Part shown: positions 28,072 through 36,100 of the stretch, one piece after another
Layout of the letters: the number at the start of each line of letters is the position of its first letter
Numbering within the stretch: position 1 is the first letter of the stretch
NCBI GenBank assembly: GCA_958349535.1
Contig: CATWDJ010000005.1
Span: 1-64,000, forward strand
From: Maccoyibacter sp900556645
GTDB lineage: Bacteria > Bacillota > Clostridia > Lachnospirales > Lachnospiraceae
Length of the DNA stretch: 64,000 nucleotides
Reading direction: 5' to 3'
Notes under the pieces: generated by a model
Told to the model about the DNA's origin: nothing
The model's database searches: none
The model's input: the letters and a program-made list of their open reading frames with translations, nothing else
Position numbers and translations under genes: made by a program

Positions 28072-28608
28072 ATGACAGTTGGTGAACGAATTAAGAAAAT
28101 AAGAATATTCCGTAAGATGACCATGGACGAATTCGGTGCCGCTCTCGGCTTCGAGGGCAAGAGCATGTCTGTAAGAATTGCACAGTACGAAACCGGTGCA
28201 CGCGTTCCTAAGGCTGATATGCTTGCTAAGATTGCAGAGGTCCTTAAATGCAATTACAAGGCACTTGATGATTACAGCCTTGGCTCTGCTGAGGATATTA
28301 TTGAGACATTTTTCTGGTTAGAGGAAAGCGCCGCACCTGCTACAGGAAAGCATTTCCCTGAATATCAGGCTCCCGGCAATCTCATCCGCCTTGCAACTAT
28401 GACACCAGTTACCAAGGATGACGATGTAAAGCTTACCTATAACGATAATGAGTACATGGCATCTGGTGCTCCCGTTGCTGTCACCTTTGAATATGGACTT
28501 GTAAATGATTTTCTTTTGGAATGGAACGAAATGAAAAACAAATTAAAGACCGGGGAAATCACCCCAAATGAATACTTCGAATGGAAGATTACTTGGCCAC
28601 ATGCATAA
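28072..28608 (+). CDS. XRE-family repressor of the element
   Basis: This 178-residue protein has an N-terminal XRE helix-turn-helix (about 1-65: TVGERIKKIRIFRKMTMDEFGAALGF, RIAQYETGARVPKADML) and a C-terminal extension of unknown fold that may sense a signal. ATG at 28072 follows GGAGG. It is read divergently from xis-int across a region with two matching operators, the classical layout of an immunity repressor controlling excision. The FRG gene follows 16 bases later on the same strand. Confidence 0.85.
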   Translation: MTVGERIKKIRIFRKMTMDEFGAALGFEGKSMSVRIAQYETGARVPKADMLAKIAEVLKCNYKALDDYSLGSAEDIIETFFWLEESAAPATGKHFPEYQAPGNLIRLATMTPVTKDDDVKLTYNDNEYMASGAPVAVTFEYGLVNDFLLEWNEMKNKLKTGEITPNEYFEWKITWPHA

Positions 28609-28624
28609 AAAAGGAGATTTAACT

Positions 28625-29485
28625 ATGCTATACAAAGTACAAAATTTTGAGCAAAAAACACCATCAAACATTACTTTTGAACCCATGACATTGTCATGCG
28701 GTGAATCAATCAATGTATACACTATCGAAAATGTACACGACTTAACACAATTCATCGGCTACGGTAAGTATATGAACAATTTGGAACACAACGTGTTCTT
28801 ACGCGGTCAAACTGACCTTTACAATGGTTCACTTATCCCTTCCCTATATAGAGGACGTAAACGTTTTGATTCAATCACTACCAGCTATAATCAAAAGATG
28901 AATTTCATTCAAAAAAACATAAAATCTTTCAAACAATATGATCGCAAGATTTTAGAACCTTTATTACAGCATTATGGAATAAAAACATCCCATATTGACT
29001 TGGTAGATAATGTTTGGGCCGCCTTATGGTTTGCACTTCATCAAGCTAAATCTGAAGTGATAAACTCTCATGAGTATGTTTATTTTTACAAAAGTCAAAA
29101 TGAATACTCATATATCCTTCTTGTTGCCACAGATGCAATATCTATTTCTGAATACAAAGGGTTATACGAAGGTAAAACTTCACGCTTGGTTGATTTAAGG
29201 AAATCTCTTCCATCATATTTCTTACGACCTCACGCACAGCATGCTTATATGCTTCGCAAACTCGACCCATATCCAGCTGATTATAGCGATCTGATAATTG
29301 GCATTGCAAAAATTCCAACAGAATTAGGTTTCAAATGGCTTGGTACAAATGAATTTTTAACCGTTAGCAGTTTATTTCCTGCCGCTTATTTTGATTCTGG
29401 CTACAAAGTACTATTAAGAGAATACCCCGAAGAAAATCCCGGTATTGTTCGCCAATTTGGATCAATCCAAATATTGACTGATTAA
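28625..29485 (+). CDS. FRG-domain protein
   Basis: This 286-residue protein has the FRG domain (PF08867) signature: VFLRGQTDLYNGSLIPSLYRG (about 57-77) and LQHYGIKTSHIDLVDNVWAALWFAL (about 114-138). The domain's biochemical activity is not established, but such proteins are frequent cargo on mobile elements and near defence genes. ATG at 28625 follows AAGGAG, 16 bases after the XRE stop, so the two share a transcript. It is the last gene before the guaA-side border. Confidence 0.85.
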   Translation: MLYKVQNFEQKTPSNITFEPMTLSCGESINVYTIENVHDLTQFIGYGKYMNNLEHNVFLRGQTDLYNGSLIPSLYRGRKRFDSITTSYNQKMNFIQKNIKSFKQYDRKILEPLLQHYGIKTSHIDLVDNVWAALWFALHQAKSEVINSHEYVYFYKSQNEYSYILLVATDAISISEYKGLYEGKTSRLVDLRKSLPSYFLRPHAQHAYMLRKLDPYPADYSDLIIGIAKIPTELGFKWLGTNEFLTVSSLFPAAYFDSGYKVLLREYPEENPGIVRQFGSIQILTD

Positions 29486-29500
29486 TCTCAAATTACTGCG

Positions 29501-29590
29501 TAGTACCATTTTAGTACCAAAAGGCATAAAGAAAGCCCGCAAAGCTTGATTTTTCAATACTTTGCGAGCTTTTGAAAATTATTCAAACTC
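29501..29590. mobile_element. Putative right attachment region at guaA 3' end
   Basis: The element's last gene ends at 29485 and guaA ends at 29579. In between, TAGTACCA occurs twice with 11-bp spacing (29501-29508 and 29512-29519), as expected of integrase arm sites. A hairpin follows (29532-29572). guaA 3' ends are known targets of integrative elements, and guaA remains intact here, which fits site-specific insertion. The core sequence cannot be fixed because the other junction is outside the window. Confidence 0.5.
29532..29572 (-). terminator. Hairpin after guaA
   Basis: The arms AAAGC-C-CGCAAAG and CTTTGCG-A-GCTTT pair with one mismatch around a 15-base loop. A short T-rich stretch follows on either strand, so it could end both guaA and the FRG transcript. 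Confidence 0.55.
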
Positions 29591-31123
29591 AATCGTTCCC
29601 GGCGGCTTACTGGTCAAATCATACATGACCCGGTTAACCCCCCGAACCTCATTAATAATTCTGCTCATTACCTTATTCAGCACCTCGTACGGAATCTCCG
29701 CCGCCTCGGCTGTCATAAAGTCAATGGTATTGACTGCTCGCAATGCCACCGCATAGTCATAGGTTCTCTCATCCCCCATAACACCTACGGAACGCATATT
29801 GGTAAGAGCTGCAAAATACTGTCCGATACTGCGGTCCAGTCCGGCGTTTGCAATCTCTTCCCGGTAAATAGCGTCTGCATCCTGCACAATCTTTACCTTT
29901 TCTGCATTCACTTCGCCGATGATTCGGATGCCCAGTCCCGGTCCCGGGAATGGTTGACGGAATACCAAATGCTCCGGTATTCCCAATTCCAATCCGGCTT
30001 TCCGCACCTCATCCTTAAACAAATCACGCAACGGCTCAATGATTTCCTTAAAATCTACATAGTCCGGCAAACCTCCCACATTGTGGTGAGATTTGATGAC
30101 TGCGGATTCTCCGCCCAAGCCGCTCTCCACCACATCCGGGTAGATGGTTCCCTGTACTAAGAAATCCACGGCTCCGATTTTCTTTGCTTCCTCTTCAAAG
30201 ACACGGATAAATTCCTCTCCGATAATCTTACGTTTCCGTTCTGGCTCTTCCACGCCCTTTAACTTCTCATAGAAACGCTCCTGGGCATTGACACGTATAA
30301 AATTCAAATCATAATTTCCATTCGGTCCGAATACCTCTTCCACCTCGTCTCCTTCATTTTTCCGAAGAAGACCGTGGTCTACAAAGACACAGGTAAGCTG
30401 CTCGCCCACTGCCTTAGACAGTAGAACTGCTGCCACAGAGGAATCCACGCCGCCAGAAAGTGCACAGAGTACCTTTCCGTCTCCTACTTTTTCTCGAATG
30501 TTCTGAATGGACTGTTCCACAAAAGAGTCCATTTTCCAGTCTCCGGCACAGCCACACACATGGTATACGAAATTAGAAAGCATCTTCGTTCCCTCTACGG
30601 TATGCAACACCTCCGGATGGAATTGGATTGCATATAGCTTATCCTTTGGATTCTGGGCTGCTGCCACCGGACAATCCTTAGTACTTGCCACAATTTCAAA
30701 ACCCGGTGCCGCTTTAGAAATATAATCAAAATGACTCATCCAACAGACGGTTTCCTTTGACACATCGGAAAACAATGGGGAATCGGTATCCACAGTCACA
30801 TCGGTTTTTCCGTACTCACGGACTGCTGCCTTTTCCACCTTTCCTCCTAATATATGCATCATAAGCTGAGCACCATAGCAGAGCCCCAACACCGGAATTC
30901 CCAGTTCAAAAAGCTCTCGGGTATAGGTTGGGGAATCTGCCTCATAACAGCTATTCGGTCCGCCGGTAAGAATAATTCCCTTTGGATTCATTGCTTTAAT
31001 CTGCTCTATTCCTGTTTTATAGGAATAAATTTCACAGTAGACATTACACTCCCGCACACGACGAGCCACAAGCTGGTTGTACTGTCCACCAAAGTCTATT
31101 ACGATGACGGTTTCTCTTTTCAA
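29579..31123 (-). CDS. guaA: GMP synthase (glutamine-hydrolysing)
   Basis: This 514-residue enzyme makes GMP from XMP, glutamine and ATP. The N-terminal glutamine amidotransferase has the nucleophile in GLCYGAQLMM (about 78-87) and the His/Glu pair in IQFHPEVLHT (about 166-175). The ATP-pyrophosphatase has the P-loop LCALSGGVDSSVAAV (about 220-234), and the C-terminal dimerization domain ends in PPGTIEFE. The start is TTG at 31123 with GGAGG 8 bases upstream. A perfect consensus promoter (31165-31193) leaves a leader of about 40 bases, too short for a purine riboswitch. The gene is complete although an element is inserted right after it. Confidence 0.97.
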   Translation of the reverse strand: MKRETVIVIDFGGQYNQLVARRVRECNVYCEIYSYKTGIEQIKAMNPKGIILTGGPNSCYEADSPTYTRELFELGIPVLGLCYGAQLMMHILGGKVEKAAVREYGKTDVTVDTDSPLFSDVSKETVCWMSHFDYISKAAPGFEIVASTKDCPVAAAQNPKDKLYAIQFHPEVLHTVEGTKMLSNFVYHVCGCAGDWKMDSFVEQSIQNIREKVGDGKVLCALSGGVDSSVAAVLLSKAVGEQLTCVFVDHGLLRKNEGDEVEEVFGPNGNYDLNFIRVNAQERFYEKLKGVEEPERKRKIIGEEFIRVFEEEAKKIGAVDFLVQGTIYPDVVESGLGGESAVIKSHHNVGGLPDYVDFKEIIEPLRDLFKDEVRKAGLELGIPEHLVFRQPFPGPGLGIRIIGEVNAEKVKIVQDADAIYREEIANAGLDRSIGQYFAALTNMRSVGVMGDERTYDYAVALRAVNTIDFMTAEAAEIPYEVLNKVMSRIINEVRGVNRVMYDLTSKPPGTIEFE

Positions 31124-31164
31124 GATGACGTCCTCCTTCTAAAAGTAATCTACAACATGTCCTA

Positions 31165-31193
31165 ATTATACGTTGTGCCGGAATCATTGTCAA
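31165..31193 (-). promoter_or_regulatory. Consensus promoter of guaA
   Basis: On the minus strand TTGACA (31188-31193), exactly 17 bases, then TATAAT (31165-31170). Both hexamers match the housekeeping consensus perfectly. Confidence 0.85.
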
Positions 31194-31195
31194 AG

Positions 31196-31693
31196 TTATT
31201 TCAGATTCTTTTTCACGATTCCCCACTCCTGCTCCAATCGTTCCAAGGAAAACGCCGCATTGGCGGGACTGGTGGAGGGCAGCTTTACAGCCTCCCTTTT
31301 ACAAACCGGATACATATATTTCTGATACAGACTGTATGCCTTGGCACCATTTGCATAAATCTCTATTATCTCTGTATTCTCTAAAATGATTCCAATATCA
31401 TTGGGTACCACATTCCTTATGGAACTGTCACTGGAGCCTTCAATCTCACAGCTTTGAATCACATCCCAAACTGCAATACCATGCTTATAAAGCAGCTCTT
31501 TTTTCTCAGGAATGGTATTGGGTATCTCTTCTCCGGTAAGTCTTGCCAGCAATTTCCAAAAACGGTTCTGAGGATGTCCGTAGTAAAACTGACTCTCCCG
31601 AGACTTTACCGAGGGAAAAGTTCCCAATATTAAAATTTTAGAATCTTCCTTATAGATTGGTTCAAATGTATGGGTCATTTCTACTCTTTCCAT
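31196..31693 (-). CDS. DNA-deoxyinosine/uracil glycosylase family protein
   Basis: This 165-residue protein of the uracil-DNA glycosylase superfamily is closest to the family-6 hypoxanthine-DNA glycosylases. It has motif 1 ILGTFPSVKSRESQFYYGHPQNRFW (about 20-44) and a C-terminal LPSTSPANA motif (about 138-146). It would remove deaminated bases in base-excision repair. ATG at 31693 (MERVEMTHTFEPI) follows AGGAG; an in-frame start further up at 31735 has no better RBS. It lies just upstream of guaA on the same strand, but guaA has its own promoter. Confidence 0.85.
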   Translation of the reverse strand: MERVEMTHTFEPIYKEDSKILILGTFPSVKSRESQFYYGHPQNRFWKLLARLTGEEIPNTIPEKKELLYKHGIAVWDVIQSCEIEGSSDSSIRNVVPNDIGIILENTEIIEIYANGAKAYSLYQKYMYPVCKREAVKLPSTSPANAAFSLERLEQEWGIVKKNLK

Positions 31694-31785
31694 ATGATTT
31701 CTCCTATTCTTCTCTATCATATCTGATTTTTTCAAAAATAAAAATGGATTTTTCTTCTTTTTCGTAATCTTTCTCTGGGACTATC

Positions 31786-31813
31786 TTGTTCCCCCTCTTT
31801 TTTATGGTATAAT
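31786..31813 (+). promoter_or_regulatory. Promoter of the hydrogenase-like chemoreceptor gene
   Basis: TTGTTC (31786-31791), a 16-base spacer and TATAAT (31808-31813) lie about 67 bases before the start codon. Confidence 0.6.
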
Positions 31814-31880
31814 AGTACTAGTAAATATTTTCGGAAAATTTACCAGAACCGTAGAGAAGTCATGAAATGAGCGGTACCTT

Positions 31881-33731
31881 ATGAGCGTAATTCAACTTGA
31901 TGCCAGTAAATGCGTTGGCTGTAACACCTGTGTCCGTGTCTGTCCCGTTGTGGATACAAATATTGCCAAAACTGACAAAGACGGAAATCTTATCATTAAT
32001 ATTGATGATAACAAATGTATTAAATGTGGCTCCTGTATTACGGCATGTTCGCATCATGCCCGCAGCTACCAGGATGATACTGATCGTTTCTTTGAAGGTC
32101 TTAACAATCATGAGGAAATAGCTGTGATTATGGCACCTGCATTTCGTGTTGCATTCTCGGATAATTGGGAGGATGTTTTATCTTGGCTGCGAAACAAAGG
32201 TATCTCCAAGATTTACGACGTATCCTTTGGTGCTGACATCTGTACTTGGGCTCATGTGCGTGCCATCGAAGAAAATCCTGAAAACAAGATGATTTCACAG
32301 CCTTGTGCGGCAATCGTCAACTATGCTCTACAGCATAATACCAGTTTGATTTCCTATCTGTCTCCGATTCACAGTCCAATGTCCTGTCTCGGAGTTTATA
32401 TCCGCAATTACGAGGGCTTCCACGGTAAAATCGCTGCACTTTCCCCTTGTATTGCCGAAATTGATGAATTTAAGCAGACCGGCATTATCAACTACAATGT
32501 AACCATTGAACATTTTGCCGGCTATCTGAAAGAACATAATATTACCATTCCAAAATCGGACAAACCTTTTGCCTTTGATACCTATGAAGGATTAGAGGGT
32601 GCCATTTACCCGCGTCCCGGCGGACTGATGAAAAATCTTTTAATCCATCACCCGGAGCTTAAGATTCTTACCTCAGAGGGCATCAACAAGGTATATCATA
32701 ATTTGTCCACCTATCTGTCTCAGCCAAAGGAAAACCGTCCTCATGTCTTTGACGTATTAAACTGCGAAATGGGTTGTAATGCGGGACCTGCCATAGGCTG
32801 TGAAGCACATCCTTTTGAAATACATACTATCATGCATACTTTAGAAAGGGATGTCCGCAAAGTCCGTAAATCACATACCAAAAACGGTGTGGACGAGCAA
32901 TTTGATTATTTTGATAAAAATTTAGAGCTTCGGGACTTTAAACGACTTTACACTTCTGAAGCCAGCACCAAACGTTCCGTCTCCGAAAGCGAATTGGATT
33001 TGGCATTTGAATCTCTGGGTAAAACCACCGATACCGAACGCAACTTCGACTGCCACGCCTGTGGTTACGACAGTTGTCGTGCTATGGCAACGGCTCTTGT
33101 GCTGGGTATTAACGAAAAAGAGAACTGCCACCAGTATGTTATTAACGAAATCAAAAAAGAACGTCAGAATGTGGATGCTATCAACCATCAGGTTTTAGAA
33201 ATCAATCAGAAGCTAATGGATATTTTTGATGTACTGAGCAAGAGCATTACCGACGCCAAGAAAGAGGCTATGACCATCGGAAATCTTGGACAGAACAACT
33301 CCAAAGAAATGACCAATGTGGTAAACAAAATGAACGAACTCAATGAACTGAACAATACCATTGCTTCCCGCATCAATCTCCTCTCCTTAAATGCCGCCAT
33401 CGAGGCAGCCAAAGCCGGAGAGTCCGGACGGGGATTTGCCGTTGTTGCTACCAGCATTCGGGATTTATCTGCCAGCTCTAAAAATGCCGTGGGTTCTGCT
33501 CAGGAAAACGATTTGGCAGTACGAGAGGCTATTCAGAATGTAGAGGCTGTGGTTAACGCGTTCAAATCTGCCATTGCAGATCTTCTGAAAAATGTAAACC
33601 ATACCTTAGAGGATGTAAATCAGACCTGCACCAACAGCGAGACTATTGTCAATTCCATGGCAAACGTTTCTCAGATGGCAGTGGAGGTACAGGATTTGAT
33701 TCGCAATACCAATCATATTTTGAATCAGTAA
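31881..33731 (+). CDS. Soluble [FeFe]-hydrogenase-like / chemoreceptor signalling fusion
   Basis: This 616-residue fusion has no membrane segment. Residues 8-60 hold two [4Fe-4S] ferredoxin motifs (CVGCNTCVRVCP, CIKCGSCITACSHHA). Residues about 75-330 resemble the [FeFe]-hydrogenase large-subunit domain, but with reduced cluster motifs: SQPCAAIVNYA, LSPCIAEIDEF and CEMGCNAGPAIG instead of the full TSCCPxW / MPCxxKxxE / ExMACxxGCxxGGGQP. About 389-425 is a Fe-S domain (CHACGYDSC). About 430-616 is a methyl-accepting signalling domain with the conserved tip INLLSLNAAIEAAKAGESGRGFAVVA. It probably senses redox state or H2 in the cytoplasm and signals to CheA. The RBS is weak. A strong terminator follows. 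Confidence 0.85.
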   Translation: MSVIQLDASKCVGCNTCVRVCPVVDTNIAKTDKDGNLIINIDDNKCIKCGSCITACSHHARSYQDDTDRFFEGLNNHEEIAVIMAPAFRVAFSDNWEDVLSWLRNKGISKIYDVSFGADICTWAHVRAIEENPENKMISQPCAAIVNYALQHNTSLISYLSPIHSPMSCLGVYIRNYEGFHGKIAALSPCIAEIDEFKQTGIINYNVTIEHFAGYLKEHNITIPKSDKPFAFDTYEGLEGAIYPRPGGLMKNLLIHHPELKILTSEGINKVYHNLSTYLSQPKENRPHVFDVLNCEMGCNAGPAIGCEAHPFEIHTIMHTLERDVRKVRKSHTKNGVDEQFDYFDKNLELRDFKRLYTSEASTKRSVSESELDLAFESLGKTTDTERNFDCHACGYDSCRAMATALVLGINEKENCHQYVINEIKKERQNVDAINHQVLEINQKLMDIFDVLSKSITDAKKEAMTIGNLGQNNSKEMTNVVNKMNELNELNNTIASRINLLSLNAAIEAAKAGESGRGFAVVATSIRDLSASSKNAVGSAQENDLAVREAIQNVEAVVNAFKSAIADLLKNVNHTLEDVNQTCTNSETIVNSMANVSQMAVEVQDLIRNTNHILNQ

Positions 33732-33750
33732 TCTATAATTATAAATACAC

Positions 33751-33807
33751 AAAAAAAGGGAAGAGGCTTCACGAGTTTCAATCGTTTAAGTCCCTTCCCT
33801 TTTTTTC
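33751..33807. terminator. Bidirectional terminator
   Basis: AAAAAAAGGGAAG and CTTCCCTTTTTTT form the stem of a long hairpin with T-runs on both strands, between convergent genes ending at 33731 and 33809. Confidence 0.85.
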
Positions 33808-33808
33808 A

Positions 33809-34150
33809 TTAAAAATTCTTTCCGTTCCATCCCCAGTCGTTTACCCCTGCATAGGTAACATAAACCGCATTTCCCGGAATTCCCAATTCTTCCTCATAGA
33901 TTTTACAGATTTCTCCTGTCATCTTCTCATATGCCGAGGATGAGGCATTTCCAAACAGCTTCACGGTGACGAAAGCTCCTTTTTCCAGTTCTTTTCCTCC
34001 CATATATAGTGTATACTCATCATCAAAGCCTACCATAAGAAAACCTTCTGATTTTCCCAGAATAGACACCGCTTGTCCCAGCTTCTGCTTAATGCTTTCC
34101 TCTTTTTCCTTAGAAAGCTGTAATGTGATTTTTGAATCAATAAATGGCAT
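33809..34150 (-). CDS. MIF / tautomerase-superfamily protein
   Basis: This 113-residue protein begins MPFIDSKITL, exposing the N-terminal proline used as catalytic base in the tautomerase superfamily. It ends VYVTYAGVNDWGWNGKNF, like macrophage migration inhibitory factor homologues. The natural substrate in bacteria is unknown. The ATG at 34150 follows GGAGGGAG. The start is decisive because Pro must follow the initiator Met; a longer upstream frame would hide it. Confidence 0.85.
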   Translation of the reverse strand: MPFIDSKITLQLSKEKEESIKQKLGQAVSILGKSEGFLMVGFDDEYTLYMGGKELEKGAFVTVKLFGNASSSAYEKMTGEICKIYEEELGIPGNAVYVTYAGVNDWGWNGKNF

Positions 34151-34257
34151 ATTTCTCCCTCCTGTCTTTTTCCTTAGTATAGAATAAAAGCCGGGATGTT
34201 TCAACGAAAATATCAAGTGGGAGCCGTTTACACCACTCCCCTATTTTCGTTTTTTCC

Positions 34258-34509
34258 CTAATTTTTATGTAAATATTTTTCCCTGGTTGCCATTCCGCCA
34301 CGGATATGCCGTTCCTGTTTATTGATATCCAGCACCTGCCTTGCCTCTTTTGCCAACGCCGGGTTTATCTGTTGTAAACGTTCTGTGACGTCTTTATGTA
34401 CGGTACTTTTACTGATTCCAAACTCTTTTGCAGTTTGCCTTACAGTGGCATTATGTTCGATGATATATTTGGCAATTTCCATTGCTCTTTCTTCTATATA
34501 ACTCTTCAA
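34258..34509 (-). CDS. spoIIID: Sporulation transcriptional regulator SpoIIID
   Basis: This 83-residue DNA-binding protein matches SpoIIID along its whole length: YIIEHNATVRQTAKEFGISKSTVHKDVTERL (helix-turn-helix), then LDINKQERHIRGGMATREKY. SpoIIID switches mother-cell gene expression during sporulation. It starts with TTG at 34509 after AGGGGAAAATCC. Its presence shows an endospore-forming lineage. Confidence 0.95.
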   Translation of the reverse strand: MKSYIEERAMEIAKYIIEHNATVRQTAKEFGISKSTVHKDVTERLQQINPALAKEARQVLDINKQERHIRGGMATREKYLHKN

Positions 34510-34697
34510 GGATTTTCCCCTGCAATCTTTGTTTTTACATTGTATGCAGGAAAGGGGTTTTGTATTCTCAACTTATTTCGGATTCCAAACTATGAATCTT
34601 GTACGAAATCTTTCCCTATTTTTTGCCAATCTACCTAATGATTTTTTGTCTCTATGGTGGTATAGTATATAGGTGTATATAATGGAGGTATTGAAAA

Positions 34698-36089
34698 ATG
34701 TTAAAAGCAAAGAGTCCCATACAGGAGGGATTACATATTATCATCGTAGGCTGTGGCAAGGTAGGTGCCACTTTGGTGGAACAACTGAGCAAGGAAGGCC
34801 ACGATATTACCATTATTGACAAGAATGCCCAAAGGCTTCACGAACTGGCAAATCTCTATGACGTCATGGGTCTGGTGGGAAACGGTGCCAGCTACAGTGT
34901 GCAGATGGAGGCCGGTATTGAAAATACCGATTTGATTATTGCCGTAACCGATTCTGACGAACTGAACCTGCTCTGTTGTACGGTAGCAAAACGTGTGGGT
35001 AACTGTGCAGCTATTGCAAGAGTCCGCACCCCGGATTACAGCAAAGAAGTTGCTTACTTACAGGAAAAACTGGGACTGGCTCTGATTATCAATCCTGAGC
35101 TGGAGGCTTCCAAGGAGGCAGCCCGTATCCTTTATCTTCCTACGGCTTTGGAGGTCAACTCTTTTGCCCATGGACAGGCAGAACTGATTAAATTTAAGGT
35201 TCCTGAGGGTAATATTTTAGATGGAATGAGCATTACCTATCTGGGTCAGAATCTGGCAGACAATATTCTGGTATGTGCCGTGGAGCGAAATGGTCAGGTA
35301 CATATCCCTTCGGGAGATTTCCAGATTACACAGGGGGATATTATTTCCGTGGTTTCCTCCCGAAAATCTTCCAAGGCATTTTTTGAAAAGATAGGCTTTA
35401 AAACCAATCATGTAAAAAACACCATGATTATCGGCGGCGGCAAGGCTGCTTACTATCTGGCAAACCAGCTTTTGAATATGGGAATCTCGGTAAAAATTAT
35501 TGAACAGAATCAGGCTCGTTGTGAAGAACTCAGCATCCTTTTGCCAAAGGCAGTCATCATTAACGGTGACGGCACTGACCAAGAGCTTCTCAAGGAAGAG
35601 GGTATCGAATATGTGGAATCCTTTGTTCCCCTGACCGGTATTGACGAGGAAAATATTCTTTTAACCCTTCACGCCAGACAGGTGTCCAACGCAAAGGTTA
35701 TCACCAAGATTAACCGTATCAATTTCAAGGATGTTATCAGCCGTCTGGATTTAGGCAGCGTGGTTTATCCTCGTTACATTACTGCAGAAGCGATTATTGC
35801 CTATGTCCGTGCGAAGAAAAATTCCATGAACAGCAATCACATTGAGACCCTTTATCATCTCTTTGATTATCGTGCAGAAGCCATTGAATTTCGTGTGGAC
35901 AAGGAATCTGCTGTAACCAATGTTCCTTTGAAGGATTTAGCCTTGAAAAAAGATTTGCTGATTTCCTTCATTAACCGAAACGGCACTATTATCATCCCAA
36001 GCGGTCAAGACTGCATTAAAGTGGGCGATACCGTTATGATTGTCACAACCCACACCGGTTTTGACAACATTCAGGATATTTTGGCGTAA
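34698..36089 (+). CDS. trkA: Trk potassium uptake regulatory protein TrkA
   Basis: This 463-residue cytoplasmic protein has two tandem RCK units. Each has a Rossmann NAD-binding start (IIVGCGKVGATLVEQL near 14 and MIIGGGKAAYYLANQL near 242) followed by a TrkA-C domain. It gates the TrkH channel in response to nucleotides. ATG at 34698 follows GGAGG. trkH starts 11 bases after its stop. A -10-like TATAGT lies about 30 bases upstream. Confidence 0.95.
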   Translation: MLKAKSPIQEGLHIIIVGCGKVGATLVEQLSKEGHDITIIDKNAQRLHELANLYDVMGLVGNGASYSVQMEAGIENTDLIIAVTDSDELNLLCCTVAKRVGNCAAIARVRTPDYSKEVAYLQEKLGLALIINPELEASKEAARILYLPTALEVNSFAHGQAELIKFKVPEGNILDGMSITYLGQNLADNILVCAVERNGQVHIPSGDFQITQGDIISVVSSRKSSKAFFEKIGFKTNHVKNTMIIGGGKAAYYLANQLLNMGISVKIIEQNQARCEELSILLPKAVIINGDGTDQELLKEEGIEYVESFVPLTGIDEENILLTLHARQVSNAKVITKINRINFKDVISRLDLGSVVYPRYITAEAIIAYVRAKKNSMNSNHIETLYHLFDYRAEAIEFRVDKESAVTNVPLKDLALKKDLLISFINRNGTIIIPSGQDCIKVGDTVMIVTTHTGFDNIQDILA

Positions 36090-36100
36090 CGGAGGATGAG

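Noticed and set aside
29486..29590. tRNA gene as integration target
   Set aside because: No tRNA-like cloverleaf is present; the neighbour is the guaA 3' end.
31124..31170. Purine riboswitch before guaA
   Set aside because: The consensus promoter leaves a leader of only about 40 bases with no suitable stems.
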